Shown: positions 34,225 to 41,310 of the stretch, piece after piece
Layout of the letters: each line of letters opens with the position of its first letter
How positions within the stretch are numbered: the stretch's first letter is position 1
DNA from: Mucilaginibacter pankratovii
GTDB taxonomy: Bacteria; Bacteroidota; Bacteroidia; Sphingobacteriales; Sphingobacteriaceae
DNA: 64,000 bases
NCBI RefSeq assembly: GCF_014773265.1
Contig: NZ_JACWMY010000009.1
Span: 1-64,000 of the forward strand
Reading direction: 5' to 3'
Program-made: the position numbers and the translations under genes
Notes under the pieces: model-generated
The model's input: the letters and a program-made list of their open reading frames with translations, nothing else
Databases searched by the model: none
What the model was told of the DNA's origin: nothing

Positions 34225-36045
34225 ATGAAGAAGAGGAGTATCGGTTTGATCATAGGCCTGATGGGTTTTGCACTTTTGGGTGTGGTGGCTATGCAATATT
34301 ATTTTTTGCGCCAATCGTATCAAATGCAGTCGGACTTGTTTAACCGCAGCGTAGACGAGGCGCTTACCAGCGTGGTTACCAAATTAGCCAAACAGGATGC
34401 CATAACTTTTTTGAACGCAAAAACACAGATACGCCCCTTTACCCTGAAAAACGTTGGTACCGAAAAGGTTACAGAGATCAGCATCAACGGCAATGCTTCG
34501 GCCATTAATGATTCTGTACTGGCAAAAAAAAGGCAAACCAAACGCCAGCGCAAACTGGCCATGCTGCGAGATAGCCTGAAGCGGATGGTGATGCATAAAA
34601 GGCTCGACGATGAGATTGCCAACCTTACCCAGCAAGGTACCGTGAACCTGCGCATCAGGATAGAAGAATATACCGATGAGTTTGGCAACGTACAGGGACG
34701 CTTTATCCCCGAAATGGTGAAAAGCCCGCCCCGCCCGTTAAAAACCCGCATTTATAAATACGATACCATCCGTGGCACTTATATCGACCCGCAATTTGGC
34801 CGCCAGGTAGTTACTGCGGTAAGTATAAACCCGGCATGGGTAGAACAGCAAAAGCGCCTGCAAAAAGAACGGCAGTTTAACCAGGTAAAGAAAATGCTGG
34901 AGACAGACTCCCTGGAAAATATTGCGCGCAATCCTACTAAAGCGGATGTTATTGCTAACCTGGCCGAGGAATATCAAAAATCTAACGAACCGCTGGCCAA
35001 ACGCCTGAATGGTTTCTGGATAGATTCGCTGCTGCGCTTCGAACTGCATAACCGGGGTATATTTTTGCCTATTAACTATGAGGTGACTACCGCCAACACA
35101 GATTCGGTTATCTTCTCCAGCGCGTTGGATATTGACGGTAACAAACCCCAGTTTACAGAGGCCAATACCTACCAGAAAACCATTTTCAGCACCGAGGTGC
35201 TTAATGACCCGGGACGGATAAAAATATCCTTCCCGCAAAAAAACTCGTTCATACTGGGCAACATGACGGCTACTATGGGTACTACTGGTGGGCTGTTGTT
35301 CGTACTGATATTTTGCTTCGGATATACTATATTCTCCATACTGCGCCAAAAGAAGATCTCGGAGATGAAGATCGATTTCATCAACAACATGACGCATGAG
35401 TTTAAAACCCCTGTATCAACCATTATGATAGCCAGCGAGGCCTTAAAAGATGAAGAGATTGCCGAGGATAAAACACGTGTGGCCAGGCTGGCCAATGTTA
35501 TTTACGAGGAAAATGTTCGCCTGGGCAGCCATATAGAGCGGGTGCTGAACATTGCCCGGATAGAGAAGAACGATTTTAAACTGGATAAGAAATCGGTTGA
35601 TGTGAATGATATGGTGAGCGTGGTGCTGGATAGCATGGCTCTTAAATTGCAAAAATGTGAAGCCGTAACTACGCTGAATTTAACAGACGACAAAACTATT
35701 ATTATTGGCGACGAGCTGCATTTTAGCAATGTGCTGTATAATTTGATAGATAATGCCCTAAAATACACTAAAGATGCGCCCGATATAACCATCGCCACAA
35801 TAAAGCGCAACGGATACGTTTGTATAAAAGTGGCCGATAAGGGTATTGGCATGAGCCGCGATCAGCAAAGCAAAATTTTTGAACAGTTTTACCGTATACC
35901 AACCGGCAACCTGCACGATGTAAAGGGCTTTGGCCTGGGGCTGAGCTACGTAAATACCATCGTAAAAAGGCTTGATGGCACCATCAGCGTAAAAAGCGAG
36001 AAGGAAAAAGGCTCGGAGTTTGAATTGAAGTTTCCCAGCGCGTAG
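34225..36045 (+). CDS. Sensor histidine kinase
   Basis: 606 residues. Membrane spans at about 7-27 and 350-372 enclose a large periplasmic sensor region (about 28-350) with no known domain, rich in Lys and Arg. The cytoplasmic part has the phospho-acceptor His391 in NNMTHEFKTPVSTIMIASEAL and an ATPase domain (LYNLIDNALKYTKDAP, VADKGIGMSRDQQSKIFEQFYR, GFGLGLSYV). The response regulator gene follows after a repeat-filled 118-base gap; they form a pair. The bulky extracellular domain is typical of Bacteroidota kinases. Confidence 0.9.
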   Translation: MKKRSIGLIIGLMGFALLGVVAMQYYFLRQSYQMQSDLFNRSVDEALTSVVTKLAKQDAITFLNAKTQIRPFTLKNVGTEKVTEISINGNASAINDSVLAKKRQTKRQRKLAMLRDSLKRMVMHKRLDDEIANLTQQGTVNLRIRIEEYTDEFGNVQGRFIPEMVKSPPRPLKTRIYKYDTIRGTYIDPQFGRQVVTAVSINPAWVEQQKRLQKERQFNQVKKMLETDSLENIARNPTKADVIANLAEEYQKSNEPLAKRLNGFWIDSLLRFELHNRGIFLPINYEVTTANTDSVIFSSALDIDGNKPQFTEANTYQKTIFSTEVLNDPGRIKISFPQKNSFILGNMTATMGTTGGLLFVLIFCFGYTIFSILRQKKISEMKIDFINNMTHEFKTPVSTIMIASEALKDEEIAEDKTRVARLANVIYEENVRLGSHIERVLNIARIEKNDFKLDKKSVDVNDMVSVVLDSMALKLQKCEAVTTLNLTDDKTIIIGDELHFSNVLYNLIDNALKYTKDAPDITIATIKRNGYVCIKVADKGIGMSRDQQSKIFEQFYRIPTGNLHDVKGFGLGLSYVNTIVKRLDGTISVKSEKEKGSEFELKFPSA

Positions 36046-36049
36046 CGGT

Positions 36050-36157
36050 TGGGGAGTCGGAAAGTCCGTAGTCCGGAAGTCCGAAAGAAGAAGAAGTGAC
36101 TGCATAAGTGAACCCTAAAATCTTGCCGACTTCCGGTCTTATCGGACTTTCGGACTA
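36050..36157. repeat. Inverted AGTC(C/G)GAAAG repeats between kinase and regulator genes
   Basis: Left arm (AGTCGGAAAGTCCGTAGTCC, then GGAAGTCCGAAAG) and right arm (CTTGCCGACTTCCGG, then ATCGGACTTTCGGACT) are inverted versions of one unit, also found downstream of pdhC at 10188. Could act as an RNA hairpin that tunes the kinase-to-regulator ratio, or be a mobile REP-like element. Confidence 0.7.
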
Positions 36158-36163
36158 AAAATT

Positions 36164-36859
36164 ATGAAGAAAATACTACTTGTTGAAGATGACCCCAACC
36201 TGGGCCTGTTGCTACAGGATTACCTGCAGCTGAAAGGCAAGTTTGATGTGGTTTTATGTAAGGATGGGGAGGAAGGCTTGCGCGCCTTTACCAAACAAGT
36301 GTACGATTTGCTGATACTGGATGTAATGATGCCCAAAAAGGATGGTTTTACCCTGGGGAAGGAAATCCGCAAGATAAACGCCGGTGTGCCCATCATCTTT
36401 GCTACGGCCAAGGCGATGATAGAGGATAAAACCCAGGCCTTTAACTTAGGAGGGGATGATTATATCACCAAACCTTTCCGTATAGAAGAACTGTTGCTGC
36501 GCATAAACGCCTTGCTGAAACGCACTGATAAAACCGATAAAAAAGTTACTGACGATAGCCCTACACAATTTAAACTGGGCAGTTATAGCTTTGATTATAC
36601 CATGCAGATGATCACCCGCGGCGATGCGCACCAAAAGCTATCTACTAAAGAGGCCGAACTGCTGCGCCTGCTTTGCCTCCGTAAAAACGAGGTGCTTACC
36701 CGCGAAGAAGCGCTGCTGAACATTTGGCACGATGATAATTACTTTAACGGCCGTAGCATGGATGTGTTTTTAAGCAAGATACGCAAGTACCTGCGCGATG
36801 ATTCATCGGTAGAGATCATCAATGTGCATGGCAGGGGGTATAAGTTGCTGATCAATTAA
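36164..36859 (+). CDS. OmpR-family response regulator
   Basis: 231 residues. Receiver domain at 1-118 with acidic pocket near D9/D10, phospho-acceptor Asp53 in LLILDVMMPKKDG, Thr in FATAKA and Lys in TKPFRIEELL. DNA-binding winged helix at about 133-229 (STKEAELLRLLCLRKNEVLTREEALLNIWHDDNYFNGRSMDVFLSKIRKYL, HGRGYKLLI). Partner of the kinase just upstream. The last 8 bases overlap the 3' end of the opposite gene. Confidence 0.95.
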   Translation: MKKILLVEDDPNLGLLLQDYLQLKGKFDVVLCKDGEEGLRAFTKQVYDLLILDVMMPKKDGFTLGKEIRKINAGVPIIFATAKAMIEDKTQAFNLGGDDYITKPFRIEELLLRINALLKRTDKTDKKVTDDSPTQFKLGSYSFDYTMQMITRGDAHQKLSTKEAELLRLLCLRKNEVLTREEALLNIWHDDNYFNGRSMDVFLSKIRKYLRDDSSVEIINVHGRGYKLLIN

Positions 36860-37457
36860 GCGGTGTTTTAAAGTAGCCGCGCAGGTAATGTATACTGCTT
36901 TCTTCCTTATCCTTCAGAGTTGTAATTTCTAAAAATACAGCATCAATAAAACCGCTGATCACTTTAGATGCAGCTCGTTTTTTTTGATTGAGTGTAAGCT
37001 GCAGGTTTTTTATTTGATAAGTATTTTTTTGCCCCGGCACAAATTGCGGGTATATGAGTTTGGGTTCGAAGGATACTCCCTTCTTATTAATAACTGCTGT
37101 AAATACGCTGGCATAAGCAGGTAACCCATCCTCAAAAACCAGCGTTATCGTGCCATTTTTCCGGGTTGCGTGGCAGTATCGGATGGGATAGCCTCCTTGT
37201 ACGTCGGTTTTGCAATCGGCAGTAAAATATAAATGGGCTTTATCGGCTTTGGTTATTTTCCCATCAATATTTTTAATGAGTTTTCCATTGTCATCTTTAT
37301 CCATATACCAGGGATAGGCCCAATTTTTGGTGAATGCGAAATGAGTTTTAGGATTTTCATCGATCGTTACAGGCGCATAAAATTTCTCCTGTGCTTTCGT
37401 CTCCCTGCCGGTAAAAACAAGCAGGCATAGAGCCAATATCAAAAGCCGGTTAATCAT
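36852..37457 (-). CDS. Secreted protein of unknown function
   Basis: 201 residues from ATG 37457; the longer frame (to 37505) would overlap the VOC gene by more than 50 bases. Signal peptide about 1-22 (MINRLLILALCLLVFTGRETKA). The rest is a single soluble domain: TKNWAYPWYMDKDDNGKLIKN, LYFTADCKTDVQGGYPIRYCHATRKNG (two Cys that may pair), AVFLEITTLKDKEESSIHYLRGYF. No known family recognised. Starts inside the VOC gene's last codons (8-base overlap), suggesting a shared transcript. Confidence 0.6.
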   Translation of the reverse strand: MINRLLILALCLLVFTGRETKAQEKFYAPVTIDENPKTHFAFTKNWAYPWYMDKDDNGKLIKNIDGKITKADKAHLYFTADCKTDVQGGYPIRYCHATRKNGTITLVFEDGLPAYASVFTAVINKKGVSFEPKLIYPQFVPGQKNTYQIKNLQLTLNQKKRAASKVISGFIDAVFLEITTLKDKEESSIHYLRGYFKTPLN

Positions 37458-37812
37458 CGTCTTCCCCCGAGATATCCTCCCCAAAATGAATGATGTTGCC
37501 GACATTATCCAATATACTGAACTGCCGCATACCCCATTCCATATCTTTTAGCGCTCCGTTAGGATGCACTACCCCTTGTGCCTTTAATTCCTCATATAGC
37601 TTATCCACTTCGGTTACGTTGATATAGCAGCCGGTAGCTTTAGGGATCTCAGGGTCGGTGCAGGGCCACAGGTGGATGAAGATGCCATCGCGGCTGAAGA
37701 TCAGATACCCATCCCAACTGGAATGGAAGGTAAAGCCCAGCTTTTCGGTATAGAATTTTACGGTTTCTTCCTCGTTTAGCGAGGCTAATATGGGGATGGC
37801 TTTGGTTAGCAT
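37450..37812 (-). CDS. VOC-family (glyoxalase/bleomycin-resistance-like) protein
   Basis: 120 residues, one VOC domain. AIPILASLNEEETVKFYTEKLGFTFHSSWDGYLIFSRDGIFIHLWP is the first beta-alpha-beta-beta-beta unit, and MEWGMRQFSILDNVGNIIHFGE the second with the usual D-P/V-x-GN pattern. Members close to this act as antibiotic-binding proteins (bleomycin) or glyoxalases; ligand unknown. C-terminus acidic (EDISGEDDD). Confidence 0.9.
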   Translation of the reverse strand: MLTKAIPILASLNEEETVKFYTEKLGFTFHSSWDGYLIFSRDGIFIHLWPCTDPEIPKATGCYINVTEVDKLYEELKAQGVVHPNGALKDMEWGMRQFSILDNVGNIIHFGEDISGEDDD

Positions 37813-37883
37813 TATTTATTTATTAGTATATATAGATGGGGAGCGACTATTTGCTTTATACCTGTTTTATCTGATAAGTTGCT

Positions 37884-38312
37884 TTAACGACAATTAAAAC
37901 TGAGCCGGATAGTATCTTTGCAATCTGTCGTACTTATATAAAAATTAAGACTATCTCGCTGTTTGAATAAGCGTGTACCGGGTGTTAGCTTATACCATAA
38001 TTCATCAGGTATTGGGTCTACATAAGATGTATTCGATTCCCCGTCTTCTTTTACTGTGATGGTGTGATACAAATGATTGGACGAGTCAAGAAAAGCTTTT
38101 TCAATAATGCCATTAAATTCCATTTGTTGCACTTGTACCTTTTCAACACATTGCTGATTTTGAAAAGCTTCTGCATAAAACTTTCGCGGATTATGAAATA
38201 TCAAGTAAAGGAATATGCCCGAGGCCGCAATTATGCGTTGATTTCTACTATCCCAAATATCAAACTTTCCTATCATTAGTTTATTTATTTCGCGACCGCA
38301 TACTGAATGCAT
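37884..38312 (-). CDS. Small membrane-anchored protein, function unknown
   Basis: 142 residues from ATG 38312; a second ATG at 38276 (MIGKFDIWD) follows an A-rich leader typical of this phylum and is also plausible. One membrane span near residues 27-40 (IIAASGIFLYLIFH), then a periplasmic domain with Cys in QQCVEKVQVQQMEFNGIIEKAFLD and a beta-like region ending TTDCKDTIRLSFNCR. Looks like a family specific to Sphingobacteriaceae; no function inferred. Confidence 0.6.
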   Translation of the reverse strand: MHSVCGREINKLMIGKFDIWDSRNQRIIAASGIFLYLIFHNPRKFYAEAFQNQQCVEKVQVQQMEFNGIIEKAFLDSSNHLYHTITVKEDGESNTSYVDPIPDELWYKLTPGTRLFKQRDSLNFYISTTDCKDTIRLSFNCR

Positions 38313-38599
38313 TTCTGTCCATTTTAGGAGGGTTATCTTCGGGGTAGCCGTAATATATGCTATTAAGATACTCGCATACTCTCAGCCGGTTTTGCCATGT
38401 CATTGCACGGAAATAGCCCCCTCATCCCCCGATTTCTTTGCTTTTTGCACACAGTAAGCCGTCCAATGTAACTTATATTCAGCCATACCCAAATATACCT
38501 CAATTAATTATTTCCCTGTAACAACTTTGTTAAATCGGCAACATACAATTACAGTTTTATTTAGATAAGTTTGCTTATTGCTTAATTAACTGATTTACA
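38313..38599. other. Intergenic region upstream of the M28 peptidase
   Basis: 287 bases without a gene; should contain both divergent promoters. No repeat seen. Confidence 0.35.
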
Positions 38600-40198
38600 A
38601 TGAAATTAAAACTACTTTACACTTGTATTGCACTTACGGGTTTGACGGCCAGCGCTTTCGCGCAAGAAACCGTTGATGCGGCCTCTGTTGCAAAGATCCG
38701 CGAAGAGGGGCTTAACCACTCTAAAGTGATGGACATCGCCTTTAACCTTACTGATGTTTCCGGCCCGCGTTTGGCTGGTTCGCCGGGTTTAAAACGCGCG
38801 CAGGACTGGGCCGTTAGCCAGCTGAAAGAATGGGGAATGGCCAACTCTAAATTAGAGGCCTGGGGTAAATTTGGTAAAGGCTGGGAAGTGCAGAAGAACT
38901 ACGCTGCCATCACCGTGCCTTACTACCACGCTATCATAGCTATACCAAAGGCCTGGACGCCGGGTACCAACGGTGCTATAAAAGGCGATGTTGTTTTGGT
39001 AAAAGCCGATAGCCTTGCCGACCTTGATAAGTACAAAGGCAACCTTGCCGGTAAAATTGTAATATTTGATACTAAACCGCTTACCGAGCGTACCTTTAAA
39101 GCAGACGCTGCCCGTTACACCGAGGAAGAATTGGATAAAATGGCACAAGCTACTATGGCACCACGTGGCCAGCGTAATAACGCCTTCGACCCAAATTCGC
39201 CTGCGATGGCGGCAAGGCGCAAAATGATTGCGATGCGCAGCGCTATGGCTACCTTTTTTGTTGATCAGAAGGTTGGACTGGTATTAAGCCAGGGCCGTGG
39301 TACAGATGGTACTGTATTTACTACCAATGGTGCTTCTTACGCCGATACCGCAAAAGCCGTTGCACCTGAGTTGGAAACCAGCAGCGAAGATTTCCAGCGC
39401 ATTTTGCGCCTGGTGAAGGCTGGCAAAAAGGTTGAACTGGAAGCCGATATCAAAACCGCTTTCTTTACCAACGACCTGCAAGGCTACAACGTTGTTGCCG
39501 AAATACCGGGTACCGATAAAAAACTGAAAGACCAGGTTATTATGATAGGTGGTCACCTGGATTCGTGGCACGCGGGTACCGGCGCAACAGATAACGCTGC
39601 CGGCAGCGCTGTGATGATGGAGGCTATGCGCATATTAAAAGCTATCGGCTTTAAACCAAAACGCACCATCCGTATTGCTTTATGGAGCAGTGAGGAGCAG
39701 GGCCTATTTGGCTCGCGCGGTTACGTAGCCGCCCATTTTGGCGACCCACGCACTCTGGCTTTGAAGCCAGAGCAAGCTAAACTGGATGCTTACTACAACC
39801 TGGATAACGGTACCGGAAAGATTCGCGGTATTTACTTACAGGGCGATTCGGCTGCTGGTCCGTTATTTAAAGCATGGCTGGAGCCTTTTAAAGACCTTGG
39901 CGCCACAACCGTTACCGTTAGTAATACCGGCGGTACCGATCACCAAAGCTTTGATGCCGTTGGCCTGCCGGGCTTCCAGTTCATCCAGGATGGTATTGAT
40001 TACAACACCCGCACCCACCACAGCAACCAGGATACTTACGAACGCCTGATAGAAGACGATTTGAAACAAGCTGCTACCATCGTAGCATCGTTTGTATACA
40101 ACACCAGCGAGCGTACGGAAATGGTTCCACGTAAACCGTTGCCAACAGTGGCCCCACCGCCGCCACCAGCTGCGCCGGTCGCACCTGCAAAAAATTAA
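38600..40198 (+). CDS. Secreted M28-family aminopeptidase with PA domain
   Basis: 532 residues. Signal peptide about 1-21 (MKLKLLYTCIALTGLTASAFA). The catalytic domain binds two zinc ions: His and Asp in IGGHLDSWHAGTGATDNAAG, the Glu pair in LWSSEEQGLFGS, Asp in YNLDNGTG and His in RTHHSNQDTYERL. A protease-associated (PA) insert covers about 120-260, usual for this subfamily. The tail is Pro/Ala-rich (PTVAPPPPPAAPVAP). Likely digests peptides outside the cytoplasm. Confidence 0.92.
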   Translation: MKLKLLYTCIALTGLTASAFAQETVDAASVAKIREEGLNHSKVMDIAFNLTDVSGPRLAGSPGLKRAQDWAVSQLKEWGMANSKLEAWGKFGKGWEVQKNYAAITVPYYHAIIAIPKAWTPGTNGAIKGDVVLVKADSLADLDKYKGNLAGKIVIFDTKPLTERTFKADAARYTEEELDKMAQATMAPRGQRNNAFDPNSPAMAARRKMIAMRSAMATFFVDQKVGLVLSQGRGTDGTVFTTNGASYADTAKAVAPELETSSEDFQRILRLVKAGKKVELEADIKTAFFTNDLQGYNVVAEIPGTDKKLKDQVIMIGGHLDSWHAGTGATDNAAGSAVMMEAMRILKAIGFKPKRTIRIALWSSEEQGLFGSRGYVAAHFGDPRTLALKPEQAKLDAYYNLDNGTGKIRGIYLQGDSAAGPLFKAWLEPFKDLGATTVTVSNTGGTDHQSFDAVGLPGFQFIQDGIDYNTRTHHSNQDTYERLIEDDLKQAATIVASFVYNTSERTEMVPRKPLPTVAPPPPPAAPVAPAKN

Positions 40199-40234
40199 CC
40201 CCCTAACCCCCTGAAAGGGGAATTTTAAGGAAAT

Positions 40235-40269
40235 AAAAAAAGCGATTGGTATATGCCAATCGCTTTTTT
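40235..40269 (+). terminator. Intrinsic terminator, AAAAAAGCGATTGG stem (copy 1)
   Basis: AAAAAAGCGATTGG (40236-40249) pairs perfectly with CCAATCGCTTTTTT (40256-40269) around a six-base loop. Placed 37 bases after the M28 stop. The stem sequence recurs exactly at 41252-41284. Confidence 0.9.
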
Positions 40270-40600
40270 GTCTGCGGGTGTTCCACTTGATATGTGGGAT
40301 ACTTGTTTTTAATTCTTGTTGATTATCAATGTTTTGCATGTTTTTGGTGGAACGATTTGGAACATCCCTGTTGTTTAAGTAGTGACTGCAAATGGTTGTA
40401 AATTAAATGGTTAACGAAATTTGCATTTGTGGGAAAATTCGCGGCGGAACACCTTAGGTGGAACACTTCGTTTGCGGGGTATGCACGAAAATTTACAAAT
40501 CTTGACAGGTGTAAACCGTGAGTAGCTAAGCTAATCGCTTTTTTAGAGATCTTGTTTATCCTGCAATTAAATTTTATTTTCAAAGCCTTATTATTACATA
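40270..40600. other. Gene-free leader of the DUF6934 unit
   Basis: 331 bases, AT-rich, with several GGAAC/TTCCAC-like motifs (TGTTCCACTTG near 40280, GTGGAACGATTTGGAAC near 40348, GGTGGAACACTTCG near 40454) that recur in both orientations and could be operator half-sites. This is a visual impression only. Confidence 0.4.
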
Positions 40601-41044
40601 ATGAATTTGGAAAGTTACGACTATCGCGCCGCAGATAATTTTCAAGACTTTTCGTTTTATAGCGTTGGGCCGAAAGGCAGAATAAAGAAGACGGTTGTTT
40701 ATTCAAAAATTCAGGATTCACCTACAATTTATAATTTGGCGTTTGGAGATGAAAATCCAGCTAATGGAGAAATTGATGACAGGGCCATAACTGATAATGA
40801 TGATAGAGATGTTGTTTTGTCTACGGTAGCTAACACTATAAATACGTTCTGCGATAATTACGGAAATCATCTAATTTATGCTAAAGGAAGCACCCCATCT
40901 AGAACAAGGTTATATCAAATGAGCATAGCAAGGCTTTTTAAAGAAATTAGCATAGATTTTGATGTGTTTGGAATAATAGGAGAAGATGTATACCATTTTC
41001 AAAGCAATGTCAATTATGACGCGTTTTTGGTTAAAAGAAAATAA
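40601..41044 (+). CDS. DUF6934 family protein
   Basis: 147 residues. Family pattern seen: YDYRAADNFQDFSFYSVGPKGRIKKTVVYSKI, TIYNLAFGDENPANGEIDDRAITDNDDRDVVLSTVANTI, FCDNYGNHLIYAKGSTPSRTRLYQMSIARLFKEI and the ending VNYDAFLVKRK. This compact family is found almost only in Bacteroidota and usually in accessory regions; its function is not known to me. Base composition is more AT-rich than in neighbouring core genes. A small gene follows 34 bases downstream. Confidence 0.75.
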   Translation: MNLESYDYRAADNFQDFSFYSVGPKGRIKKTVVYSKIQDSPTIYNLAFGDENPANGEIDDRAITDNDDRDVVLSTVANTINTFCDNYGNHLIYAKGSTPSRTRLYQMSIARLFKEISIDFDVFGIIGEDVYHFQSNVNYDAFLVKRK

Positions 41045-41066
41045 ACCGGTATATTTGATATAAACG

Positions 41067-41073
41067 AAAGGAG
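41067..41073 (+). promoter_or_regulatory. Strong Shine-Dalgarno site (AAAGGAG) of the 52-codon gene
   Basis: AAAGGAG ends five bases before the ATG at 41079. Strong Shine-Dalgarno sites are rare in this phylum and in this window, which supports that the small frame is translated and perhaps acquired. Confidence 0.6.
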
Positions 41074-41078
41074 TTATT

Positions 41079-41237
41079 ATGCCAGCAGTAAAGAATGCAG
41101 ATCGAGAGAAAAGTCCCGGCAAGGTGATTGTTGATAATACTATCAAAAGCCATGCTAACGATCCATTCGTGGTAAAAAAAGTAGAGGATGCTAAAGAAGC
41201 CCTCAGTAAAATCAAACTTCCCGATTATTTAAAGTAA
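41079..41237 (+). CDS. Small 52-residue partner of the DUF6934 gene
   Basis: ATG 41079 to TAA 41235-41237. The product is strongly charged (MPAVKNADREKSPGKVIVDN then TIKSHANDPFVVKKVEDAKE and ALSKIKLPDYLK). Two helices look likely in the second half. The strong ribosome binding site and the terminator 15 bases after the stop support a true gene. No known family recognised. Its size and tie to DUF6934 would fit an antitoxin or a small modulator, which is inference only. Confidence 0.65.
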   Translation: MPAVKNADREKSPGKVIVDNTIKSHANDPFVVKKVEDAKEALSKIKLPDYLK

Positions 41238-41251
41238 TCTCGACAAGACAT

Positions 41252-41284
41252 AAAAAAGCGATTGGCATAACCAATCGCTTTTTT
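41252..41284. terminator. Intrinsic terminator, AAAAAAGCGATTGG stem (copy 2)
   Basis: Same 14-bp stem as copy 1 (41252-41265 with 41271-41284) and a five-base loop (CATAA). It lies between the small gene and the converging dxs gene, and works for both strands. Confidence 0.9.
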
Positions 41285-41310
41285 ATTATATAACATCCGA
41301 AAAGCCTTGT

